Assembly (NCBI RefSeq): GCF_004684095.1
Contig: NZ_SRII01000002.1
Span: forward strand, 372,692 to 436,691
DNA length: 64,000 bases
Direction of reading: 5' to 3'
DNA from: Hymenobacter sp. UV11
GTDB taxonomy: Bacteria; Bacteroidota; Bacteroidia; Cytophagales; Hymenobacteraceae
Shown here: one piece after another, positions 1 to 6,847 of the stretch
How positions within the stretch are numbered: position 1 is the first letter of the stretch
How the letters are laid out: every line of letters starts with the position of its first letter
Translations under genes and position numbers: made by a program
Notes under the pieces: generated by a model
What the model was told of the DNA's origin: nothing
The model's database searches: none
The model's input: only the letters and a program-made list of their open reading frames with translations

Positions 1-297
1 CTGCCGGGTCAGGGACAAGGGCAAGGGGTAGGGCCGCAGCCCAGCGCGCCGCGCCCGCGCCCGGCCATGCTGGAGGCTCAGGCTGAGGAGCGCCGCCGCC
101 GCTTGCAGCAGCTCAGCCAGAGCCAGGGCCTCTCGCCCGAAGCCACGACCCACCTCGACACGCCCGCCTACCTGCGCCGCGGCCAGAAGCTGGAACCCGT
201 GACCCCAAGCAGCGCCCAAAACATCTCGCGCTTCAATCTAAGCGATGACAATGAGCTGCTGGGGGATAATCGCTTTCTGCACGACAATGTCGACTAG
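1..297 (+). CDS. ftsZ: Cell division protein FtsZ, C-terminal part (5' end outside window)
   Basis: The open frame runs from base 1 with no start needed, so this is the 3' end of a longer gene. The visible 98 residues are a Pro/Gln/Arg-rich linker, then a short conserved region (PAYLRRGQKLE) and the terminal FLHDNVD. Bacteroidota FtsZ proteins characteristically end in this way. FtsZ is the tubulin-like GTPase that forms the division ring; the GTPase core lies upstream of the window and only the flexible linker and C-terminal tail are seen. The stop codon TAG (295-297) abuts the left arm of an inverted repeat shared with the convergent peroxidase gene. An internal ATG at 67 is not the true start. 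Confidence 0.9.
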   Translation: MPGQGQGQGVGPQPSAPRPRPAMLEAQAEERRRRLQQLSQSQGLSPEATTHLDTPAYLRRGQKLEPVTPSSAQNISRFNLSDDNELLGDNRFLHDNVD

Positions 298-481
298 ACC
301 ACTGATTAGCACGGATTTTACCGGATTTCACGGATTTTGTGGACGATTAGCTAAGCGTCAGATAATCGGTTGAAATGAAAAGGCCACCCAAACGGGTGGC
401 CTTTCTTGTGCTGTATATTTTGAGTTGTAAATCGTCCACAAAATCCGTGAAATCCGGTAGAATCCGTGCTAATCAGTGGTC
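297..481. repeat. Nested inverted repeat, family A copy 1, enclosing a terminator
   Basis: Left arm 297-347 and right arm 431-481 are reverse complements with a single mismatch over about 50 bases (words of the type GATTAGCACGGATTT and CCGGATTTCACGG). A GC-rich hairpin with flanking A and T runs sits in the middle (379-403). The stop codons of the two convergent genes (ftsZ TAG, peroxidase TGA) touch or lie in the arms. Related copies are at 47755, 53263 and 58423. Confidence 0.9.
379..403. terminator. Bidirectional intrinsic terminator between ftsZ and the peroxidase gene
   Basis: The stem is aaaggccaccc / gggtggccttt with loop aaac. It has A residues on one side and T residues on the other, so it can serve both convergent genes. 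It sits at the centre of the family A repeat. Confidence 0.75.
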
Positions 482-1613
482 AGTTGGGATTGGCGAACCG
501 CTTGTCGGTGATAAACGTAGAGTCAGTCAGGGTTTTTAGGAAGGCGACAACCTGTTTTTTCTCGGTGGCTGTGAGGTCCATGTGGGTGCCGAAGGGTGGG
601 TCGTTGATGCCGGCGGGCGCGGCGAGATTGGGGTCGAGGTTGGGGCTGTTCATCTGCACGTGGTCGGAGTAGTGGTCGAGCACTTCTTCCAGGGTTTTGA
701 AGCGGCCATCGTGCATATAGGGCGCGGTGAGGGCGATGTTACGCAGAGTCGGCGCGATAAACTTGCCTTGGTCCACGGCCAGCTTGGTGAGGCCGCCGCG
801 GCCGGGGTCAGTGAAGGTATGGTCGAGGCCGTTATTGAAAAACTTGCCCTCGTAATTCGACGACATCAGCGGCTGGGTGTGGCAGTGGAAGCACTCGGCC
901 CCGCGCACCGAGCCCGGCGCAATGTGCGTGGTATAAAGCTTGAGGCCCGCCACCTCATCGGTCGTGAGGCCCAGGCGGGTCACCATGTAGGTGTCGTAGC
1001 GCGAACTACCCGAAATGAGCGTGCGCTCGAATTGCGCCAGGGCTTTGAGCAACAGCTCATTGGTGATAGTGCTGGTACCGAAGGCTGCCAGAAATAATGG
1101 GGGGTAGGCGGCTATGGCCTGCAACTTCCCTACCCCCACTGTAAGTGGCTGGTGCAGCTCAACGGCATTTTCGAGGGGCTTAAGGGCCTGGGTTTCGAGG
1201 GTGGTGAAAGCGCCGTCCCAGGTGAGCTGGGTGCTCCAGAGCGCATTAATCAAGGACATGGTGCCGCGCGGGTTGGCCACGCCATCGACGCCCACGGCCA
1301 GCGGTAGGCCATCGGTGAAGGCCTTGCTTTGCTGGTGGCACGAGCCGCAGCTCATGGTGCCGGTGCTCGACAACGCCTTTTCGTAAAACAGCCGCCGGCC
1401 TAGCGCTACCCCCTCGTTGGTGAGCGGGTTATCGGCCGGAATGACGGGGGTAGGGAAACCCGCCGGCACCGCGAGCGCGTAGGCCGTGGGCGCGGTCGGT
1501 GTGGGTGGTTCGTTGCTGCCGCTGCCCCCGCCTTTGCTACAGCTGGCAATGCCCAGCGCCAGGGCGCTCAGCAGCACACCAGCGTACGAAAGGGTAGTAG
1601 TGCGAAAGGCCAT
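480..1613 (-). CDS. Di-haem cytochrome c peroxidase / MbnH-like lipoprotein (first copy)
   Basis: The 377-residue protein has a lipoprotein signal (LALGIASC, Cys25), so it is probably anchored facing the periplasm. Two c-type haem motifs are visible, CGSCH at 89-93 and CFHCH at 241-245. The segment TAPYMHDG (around 296-303) is conserved in bacterial CcpA/MauG/MbnH proteins. The family reduces peroxide or, in MauG and MbnH, oxidises tryptophan residues of a partner protein. A second di-haem paralogue and an MbnP-like gene lie just upstream in the same direction, which favours an MbnH-type role. The ordinary peroxidase alternative cannot be excluded from sequence. The stop codon lies in the right arm of the family A repeat. 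Confidence 0.85.
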   Translation of the reverse strand: MAFRTTTLSYAGVLLSALALGIASCSKGGGSGSNEPPTPTAPTAYALAVPAGFPTPVIPADNPLTNEGVALGRRLFYEKALSSTGTMSCGSCHQQSKAFTDGLPLAVGVDGVANPRGTMSLINALWSTQLTWDGAFTTLETQALKPLENAVELHQPLTVGVGKLQAIAAYPPLFLAAFGTSTITNELLLKALAQFERTLISGSSRYDTYMVTRLGLTTDEVAGLKLYTTHIAPGSVRGAECFHCHTQPLMSSNYEGKFFNNGLDHTFTDPGRGGLTKLAVDQGKFIAPTLRNIALTAPYMHDGRFKTLEEVLDHYSDHVQMNSPNLDPNLAAPAGINDPPFGTHMDLTATEKKQVVAFLKTLTDSTFITDKRFANPN

Positions 1614-1723
1614 TGAGCAGGTTTAAGAGGCGAAAATAAGCGACGTTGCGGCGGTAACGACGAAACCAGGCGGCTTGGTTTCCGGGGGCCACCAAAGCGG
1701 CGTTACTCCCAGTGCCGGTGGGC

Positions 1724-2800
1724 CTAGCGGGGCGGGGTAAGGCGCTGGTCAGTCAGGAATTCCTGGTCCGTGAGTGTGTTAAGGAAGGCCAGTAAATCAG
1801 CTTGTTGGGTATCAGAAAGCGGGATGCCCAGCCGGCCATCCGGCCGATGCAGTAGTGGGTCGAGGGTAGGGGAGGGCTGCACGCCGTGGGCGTAATGGGC
1901 GAGTACCTGGGGCAGGGCAGCAAAGCGGCCATCGTGCATATAGGGCGCGGTGCGGGCCACGTTGCGCAGGCTCGGCACCTTGAAGCGGCCCCGGTCGAAG
2001 GGCCGGGCCGTGATGTGCGCCCGCCCCGAATCGCGCGGAAACGTGCGGTCGAGGCCGTTGTTGCGGAAACTCTCGTCGGTGAATAAATCGGTGGCGTGGC
2101 AGCCGCCGCACTTGGCCACGAACAGCATACGGCCGCGCTGCTCCGGTGCGCTGAAGGTGCCGCCCGCCTCGTGCCGCACGTGCTTGTCGTAGCGCGATTG
2201 GCCCGAGGTAAGCGCCGCCGTGAACTGCGCCAGCGCCCGCAGCAGCTGCGGCGTGTCAATCTGCCCCGGCCCATAGATGGCCGCGAAGCGCCGCCGGTAG
2301 GCCGGGTCGGCGTTGAGGCGGGCCAGGGCGTCGGCCAGGGGCGTATCCATCTCGGCGGGGCTGGTGAGCGGGGCCAGGGCTTGCAACTCCAGGCCCAGCA
2401 CGCCGCCGTCGGCCATGAAGCCGTGGCGCCAGCGCAGGTTTTGCAGGGCCGGAGCGTTGCGCGGGCTTAGGCGGCCGCCTACCCCCACGGCCAGGGCCCG
2501 GCCATCGGTGAAGGCCCGGCTTTGCTGGTGGCACGAGGCGCAGGCCACCGCGCCGCTGCGCGACAGCCGGGGGTCGTAGAACAGCCGCCGGCCCAGTTCA
2601 AACGTGGCCTGGTCGGGCTGGTTTTGGGCTAGCTGGTAGGTCATAGCCGGGAAATTGGCCGGCTGCCCGGCACCGGGCGGCAGAGGCGCGGGCGCCACCG
2701 CCACCAGCCCCAGGGCCAACGCACTCAGCGCCAGGCCGGCTAGCATCCCGCCGCGCGCCAGTAGCCGGTCCCGTGCCGAAAGTTGCCTGAGCGCCCGCAT
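1724..2800 (-). CDS. Di-haem cytochrome c peroxidase / MbnH-like protein (second copy)
   Basis: The 358-residue protein has an N-terminal hydrophobic segment (about 20-36) that acts as an export signal or anchor. Haem motifs are CASCH at 87-91 and CGGCH at 231-235, and PYMHDG follows with Met288. The frame stays open upstream to 3037, but that part overlaps the MbnP-like gene and looks like noise. The ATG at 2798-2800, 13 bases after the upstream stop, starts the natural hydrophobic segment. It sits directly downstream of the MbnP-like gene. MbnH of methanobactin producers oxidises a tryptophan of MbnP to kynurenine, creating a copper site; this gene is the best candidate for that role here (inference from pairing). 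Confidence 0.85.
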   Translation of the reverse strand: MRALRQLSARDRLLARGGMLAGLALSALALGLVAVAPAPLPPGAGQPANFPAMTYQLAQNQPDQATFELGRRLFYDPRLSRSGAVACASCHQQSRAFTDGRALAVGVGGRLSPRNAPALQNLRWRHGFMADGGVLGLELQALAPLTSPAEMDTPLADALARLNADPAYRRRFAAIYGPGQIDTPQLLRALAQFTAALTSGQSRYDKHVRHEAGGTFSAPEQRGRMLFVAKCGGCHATDLFTDESFRNNGLDRTFPRDSGRAHITARPFDRGRFKVPSLRNVARTAPYMHDGRFAALPQVLAHYAHGVQPSPTLDPLLHRPDGRLGIPLSDTQQADLLAFLNTLTDQEFLTDQRLTPPR

Positions 2801-2813
2801 GGCCCTACCCCCC

Positions 2814-3599
2814 CTAGTTGGCGTTGATGGTCTTGACCGTGAACATGCTGGCCGCGTAGTTTTGGGCCACTTGCACCGACGAGGGGCTGGGCTCCATCGT
2901 GGTCGGGAACGTGCTGAGCGCGAAGCGCGTGCCGCCATCAAACAGCTTGAGCACATCGGCTGTGAGGTTAATGGCGGCATTGTGGTCGGCGCGCACGGGT
3001 AGGGTAGCGCCGTTAAACGACGGCGCGGCCGTGACAATGGCGCTGTACGGGGCGCGGTAGCCGCCCACGTGGCAGGTCAGGGCCTTGTTGCCGGCCGAGG
3101 TCACGTTGCCTTCGAGCTTCATAAAAATGTGGCCCGTAGCCCACACCCAGTACATATTATTGGCCGGGTTGAGGTCGCCAGGCAGCGAGAGCGGGTCGGC
3201 CTTGGTCGTAGTCGAATCGACGCCCACCGTAAACTTCACGCCTGAGTAGTCGCCCGTTGGCACGTTGTCAATGGTAAACGAGGTGGTGCTAGGCTTGGCC
3301 ACGTTCACCAGGTGGTACACGCCTGGCGCGGCATAAGTGCTGCCGTCAGTTTTGGTGAAAACGACGTTGGAGATATAATATTCCAACGTGCTGATGCTGA
3401 AGGTTTCGCCACTCTCCGTGGTGTAGGTAGTGCCGTCGAGCGCGACGGCCTTGCTCCCCGCCACGTTGTTCAGGGCTAGCGAAACGGTGCCCACGGTGGG
3501 CTGGCTGCTAGCGGAGCTGTCCTTTTTGCAGCCATTGAGCAGGCCGGCCGAGAGGGAAAGAAGCAGCGCGGAAACTGCGAAAAAGTGACGAGTAGTCAT
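2814..3599 (-). CDS. MbnP-family copper-binding-like lipoprotein
   Basis: The 261-residue protein starts at the ATG 3597-3599, the first that gives a proper lipoprotein signal (LLNGC, Cys24). An upstream in-frame start at 3683 would add 28 residues before the signal and was rejected. The mature part resembles the MbnP-like family: a YWVWATGH segment near 150-157 with two Trp, a later CHVGGYR segment, and the ending VLKLFDGG. Known MbnP proteins bind copper after a partner di-haem enzyme converts Trp to kynurenine. Two such enzymes follow in the same direction. Family assignment is by recognised motifs; copper binding is inferred. Confidence 0.75.
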   Translation of the reverse strand: MTTRHFFAVSALLLSLSAGLLNGCKKDSSASSQPTVGTVSLALNNVAGSKAVALDGTTYTTESGETFSISTLEYYISNVVFTKTDGSTYAAPGVYHLVNVAKPSTTSFTIDNVPTGDYSGVKFTVGVDSTTTKADPLSLPGDLNPANNMYWVWATGHIFMKLEGNVTSAGNKALTCHVGGYRAPYSAIVTAAPSFNGATLPVRADHNAAINLTADVLKLFDGGTRFALSTFPTTMEPSPSSVQVAQNYAASMFTVKTINAN

Positions 3600-3936
3600 C
3601 GATAAAATGCTGATTGAGTGGAAGTAGGCAGATGCTCTCAACCCGGCCCTACCCCCTGCATTGGGGTGGTAGAAGCCTGGCAACTACTGCGTCGGGGGCA
3701 CCTTCCTCCACACGCACCGCATTTGGAAAAGTTCAGTCGTGCGCCGTTGGCGGCCGAAAAGTCTTCTATGCGGTCTGGCCGTTGCGGTGCTGGCTGGCGC
3801 GGTGAGAAAGAAGGCCAGCGGGCGCATGATGCGCAGCGAACGGACAGCTACCAAAGATAGCAGCAGGCGAGTAGCGAAGGTGTGAATACTCGCTGGCTGG
3901 CGCTACTTTTGTCGTCGGTTAAGCCATTTTTCGTCC
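3600..3936. promoter_or_regulatory. Divergent intergenic region with two -7-like boxes
   Basis: This 337-base gap separates the minus-strand MbnP/peroxidase genes from the plus-strand receptor side. It contains TATCTTTG on the minus strand (3852-3859) and TACTTTTG on the plus strand (3904-3911). Both match the Bacteroidota -7 consensus TAnnTTTG. No convincing -33 TTTG was seen at the expected spacing for either. No gene is visible; short frames here have no recognisable protein features. Confidence 0.45.
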
Positions 3937-4308
3937 TTGAAGCCTGTTTTCGCCTATTTGCTCGCGGCTCTGGTGCTGCTGCAAACCTTCAGCCGCGAGC
4001 TGTTGGTGGTGGATTACGCGCTGAACCGGGCCACTATCACGGCGCGCTTTTGCGTGAACAAGGCGCGGCCCGAGCTGCATTGCGATGGCAAATGCTACTT
4101 TGCCAAGCAGCTCAAAAAGCAGCAGGACCGCGAAAGCAAGTCGGCCAGCCCGCTTAAGGAGCGGCTAGAAATGCTGCCGGGGGCATTCAGCGGCTGGCAA
4201 CCACAGTCCCTGCGCGCAGTGGCGCGGGTAGCCCTGCGCTACGGCCATCTGGTGCCGGGCCACTACGCTGCGCCGCTGGGCGCGGTCTTCCGGCCGCCGC
4301 TCGGCTAA
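3937..4308 (+). CDS. Small membrane-anchored protein with a conserved Cys motif
   Basis: The 123-residue protein starts at TTG 3937. The N-terminal hydrophobic stretch (about 4-17) and the segment C39-x9-C49-x3-C53 (FCVNKARPELHCDGKCY) followed by KQLKKQ resemble a small uncharacterised Bacteroidota protein often found beside TonB receptors and metal proteins. The C-terminal half has no recognised domain. It precedes the TonB receptor in the same direction and is divergent from the MbnP-like gene. The Cys pattern would suit metal binding or disulphide formation, but no function is established. The start codon could also be a little upstream. Confidence 0.65.
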   Translation: MKPVFAYLLAALVLLQTFSRELLVVDYALNRATITARFCVNKARPELHCDGKCYFAKQLKKQQDRESKSASPLKERLEMLPGAFSGWQPQSLRAVARVALRYGHLVPGHYAAPLGAVFRPPLG

Positions 4309-4424
4309 AAACCAACCTTCGCTCGGGGAGTTGCCGGCCGGCCCAGGCCTGGATGCCGCATTGCGCGCGTCCGGCCGCGCCGCGCCTTGCCCTCTTGGTT
4401 TGTTTTTAGCTTGATTATCAAGGG

Positions 4425-6770
4425 ATGAAGTCTGTTTTTAGGATTGCCGGGCTGGCCGTAGCTAGTCTGGGCTGCGCCCACGCGCAGCAAGCACCGTTGC
4501 GCGGCACCGTGCTCGACGCGCAGTCGCAGCAGCCGCTGCCGGGCGTGACCGTGGTACTGCCCAGCACCCGCGTAGGTGCCACCACCGACGCCAATGGTCG
4601 GTTTAGCCTGCCCATAGCGGCCGGAACACGCGAGGTAATTATCTCATTTATTGGCTATAACACCCAGAATGTGCGGGTGCTGGCCAGCGGCCAGCCCCTC
4701 ACGGTGCGCCTCGAAGCGGCCCCGGTCACTTTGCAGGGGGTAGTAGTGTCGGCCAGCCGCGAGCAGGAGCGGCGCACCCAGGAGCCGGTGGCCATCAGCC
4801 AGATATCACCGCAGCTCATTGCCGATTCTAAGGCCACCGCACCCTACCAGCTGCTGAACAAGGTGGCCGGCGTGTACATGGTAAACCTGGGCAATGAGCA
4901 GCATATGATGGCTATTCGCCAGCCGATTAGTACCAATGCGGTGTACCTGTACCTGGAAGATGGCCTGCCAATTCGGCCCATCGGTATCTTCAACCACAAC
5001 GCGCTTTATGAGATAAACCAGGCCGGCGTGCGCAGCATGGAGGTGGTGAAAGGGCCGGCCTCGTCGCTCTACGGCTCCAATGCCATTGGCGGGGCCATCA
5101 ATTTTCTGACCCAGCGCCCTACCCCCCTGCCCACGGTGGGCGCGTCGGTGCAGGGCGATAACTACGGCTACCGGCGCGTCGATGCCAGCGCCAGCGGCAC
5201 GGTGGGCAAGCTTGGGCTGTATGCGGGCGGCTACGCGGCCCGGCAGCGCAACGGCTGGCAGGACTATACCGATTTCGATAAGGAGTCGTGGACGGCGCGG
5301 GCCGACTATGCTTTTAGTGCTAAAACCCGGCTCGTGGGAATGGGCACCTACAACTACCTCAACACCCAGACGCCCGGCACCGTTGATAGCGCCCATTTCT
5401 ACAGCCGCAGCTACACCAGTAACAACCGCTTCACGGACCGCGTGGTGACGGCCGTGCGCGCCAGCCTGCGCCTGGAGCACGACTGGAGCCCGAGCCAGCA
5501 AACAGTCCTCACGGCTTATACCCGCTATAACTCGACCGGGCAGCTACCAAGCTACTACATCGCCGACGTGCGTGTGAATGGGGCGTACCAAAGCTCTAAT
5601 GGGCAGGTGAATAACCAGTCATTCCATAGCTATGGAGCGCTGGCGCAACACCGCGCCGACCTGGGCTTTCTGAACTCGCGGCTCATCGTGGGCGGGTATT
5701 TCGACTACAGCCCCAGCACCTACTACGCCCGCTACCTGACCATCCAGAAAGACGTAGCCAATAATTTTTACACCGGCTACACCGATACCGGCCGCTACCT
5801 CGACGACTATAAAACCGACCTCTACAACGCGGCCGCCTACGCCCAGTACGAGGTGCAGGCTACCGAGGCGCTGCGCATTGTGGGCGGCCTGCGCTACGAC
5901 CAGGTTCAGTACAATTTTGTGAATAACCTAAGTGGCGCGCAAACCACCAAAAAAGCGGCCCAAAACAACGTGTACAATATCGTGGCACCCAAGCTGGGGC
6001 TGACCTACGCGCTAGGCCCGGCCCAGGGAGTGTACGCCAACTTCAGCACCGGTTTTCAGCCGCCCGAAACCAACAGCCTCTACAGCTCGCGCCAGACAAT
6101 CGAGCTGAAGGAAGCCAACTTCAAGAACTACGAGGCCGGCGGCTGGGTGGCGCTATTTGAGCGCAAAGTGTATATCGACCTGAGCGTGTACCAGATGGAA
6201 GGCCGCAACGAAATCGTGAGCCTGTTGCAGCCCGACAACACGACCCAGAGCCAGAACGTGGGCGCAACCCGCCACCAGGGCATCGAATACACGCTGACCT
6301 ACGCGCCCGTTTCGGAAGTAAACTTCCGCCTCAGCGGTACCAATGCTCGGCATACCTACCTGGAATACAGTGAGGTACTGCAAGGTAAGAACCGCGACTA
6401 CTCGGGCAACCGCATGGTGAACGCCCCCAACTGGATTGCCAACGCGGAGGTGTACTACAAGCCGCGCTTCGTGCCCGGCGCGCGGCTGGGCCTGGAGTAT
6501 CAGCGCATTGGCTCCTACTACACCAACACGGCCAACACCAAAACCTACGCCGGCTACAACCTGCTGAACCTGCGCTTGGGCTACCGCCTACCCCAGTCGG
6601 CCCTGCGCGGCCTGGAGGTGTGGGCCAACGTGCTAAACCTAAGTAATGAGCTGTACGCCACGCTGGTAACGGCCAACCAATACGGCACTACCTACACGGC
6701 GGCGGCGCCTCGCACCGTCACGCTGGGGGTAGGCTACACGTTTGCCGCTAAGGCGAAAAACGAGTTGTAA
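4425..6770 (+). CDS. TonB-dependent outer membrane receptor
   Basis: The 781-residue protein has a signal peptide ending near AHAQ, then a carboxypeptidase-regulatory-like domain (about 24-105, with PLPGVTVVL and TTDANGRFSL). A plug domain follows (about 115-230, including VKGPASSLYGSNAIGG) and then a 22-strand-type barrel to the C terminus (TVTLGVGYTF). These receptors import metal chelates or vitamins using TonB energy. The substrate cannot be read from sequence. The neighbours (MbnP-like, di-haem enzymes, PepSY protein) suggest a metal or metallophore, possibly copper. The stop codon TAA overlaps the left arm of a family D repeat. Confidence 0.93.
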   Translation: MKSVFRIAGLAVASLGCAHAQQAPLRGTVLDAQSQQPLPGVTVVLPSTRVGATTDANGRFSLPIAAGTREVIISFIGYNTQNVRVLASGQPLTVRLEAAPVTLQGVVVSASREQERRTQEPVAISQISPQLIADSKATAPYQLLNKVAGVYMVNLGNEQHMMAIRQPISTNAVYLYLEDGLPIRPIGIFNHNALYEINQAGVRSMEVVKGPASSLYGSNAIGGAINFLTQRPTPLPTVGASVQGDNYGYRRVDASASGTVGKLGLYAGGYAARQRNGWQDYTDFDKESWTARADYAFSAKTRLVGMGTYNYLNTQTPGTVDSAHFYSRSYTSNNRFTDRVVTAVRASLRLEHDWSPSQQTVLTAYTRYNSTGQLPSYYIADVRVNGAYQSSNGQVNNQSFHSYGALAQHRADLGFLNSRLIVGGYFDYSPSTYYARYLTIQKDVANNFYTGYTDTGRYLDDYKTDLYNAAAYAQYEVQATEALRIVGGLRYDQVQYNFVNNLSGAQTTKKAAQNNVYNIVAPKLGLTYALGPAQGVYANFSTGFQPPETNSLYSSRQTIELKEANFKNYEAGGWVALFERKVYIDLSVYQMEGRNEIVSLLQPDNTTQSQNVGATRHQGIEYTLTYAPVSEVNFRLSGTNARHTYLEYSEVLQGKNRDYSGNRMVNAPNWIANAEVYYKPRFVPGARLGLEYQRIGSYYTNTANTKTYAGYNLLNLRLGYRLPQSALRGLEVWANVLNLSNELYATLVTANQYGTTYTAAAPRTVTLGVGYTFAAKAKNEL

Positions 6771-6839
6771 AGCGGAGTGGAACGCCGCTTCCAAGCTCAT
6801 TTTCTTCTGCGATTAACGAAGTGCCACTCCGTTTTACAA
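6765..6839. repeat. Inverted repeat, family D copy 1
   Basis: The left part TGTAAAGCGGAGTGGAAC (about 6766-6783) and the right part GTGCCACTCCGTTTTACA (6821-6838) are approximate reverse complements. The element fills the gap between the TonB receptor and the PepSY gene and carries the receptor's stop codon. Related copies lie at 24462 and 34228. Confidence 0.75.
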
Positions 6840-6847
6840 GCTTTCTT

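Noticed and set aside
2801..2816. GGGGTAG word before the second peroxidase ATG as a Shine-Dalgarno site
   Set aside because: The word is equally common far from starts and in both orientations, so its position here is not specific.
2801..3037. N-terminal extension of the second peroxidase frame
   Set aside because: It overlaps the MbnP-like gene and is Arg/Pro/Ser-rich noise; the ATG at 2800 gives a natural export segment.
3614..3860. Short plus-strand frames upstream of the Cys-motif gene
   Set aside because: They lie in the divergent promoter region and have no protein-like composition.
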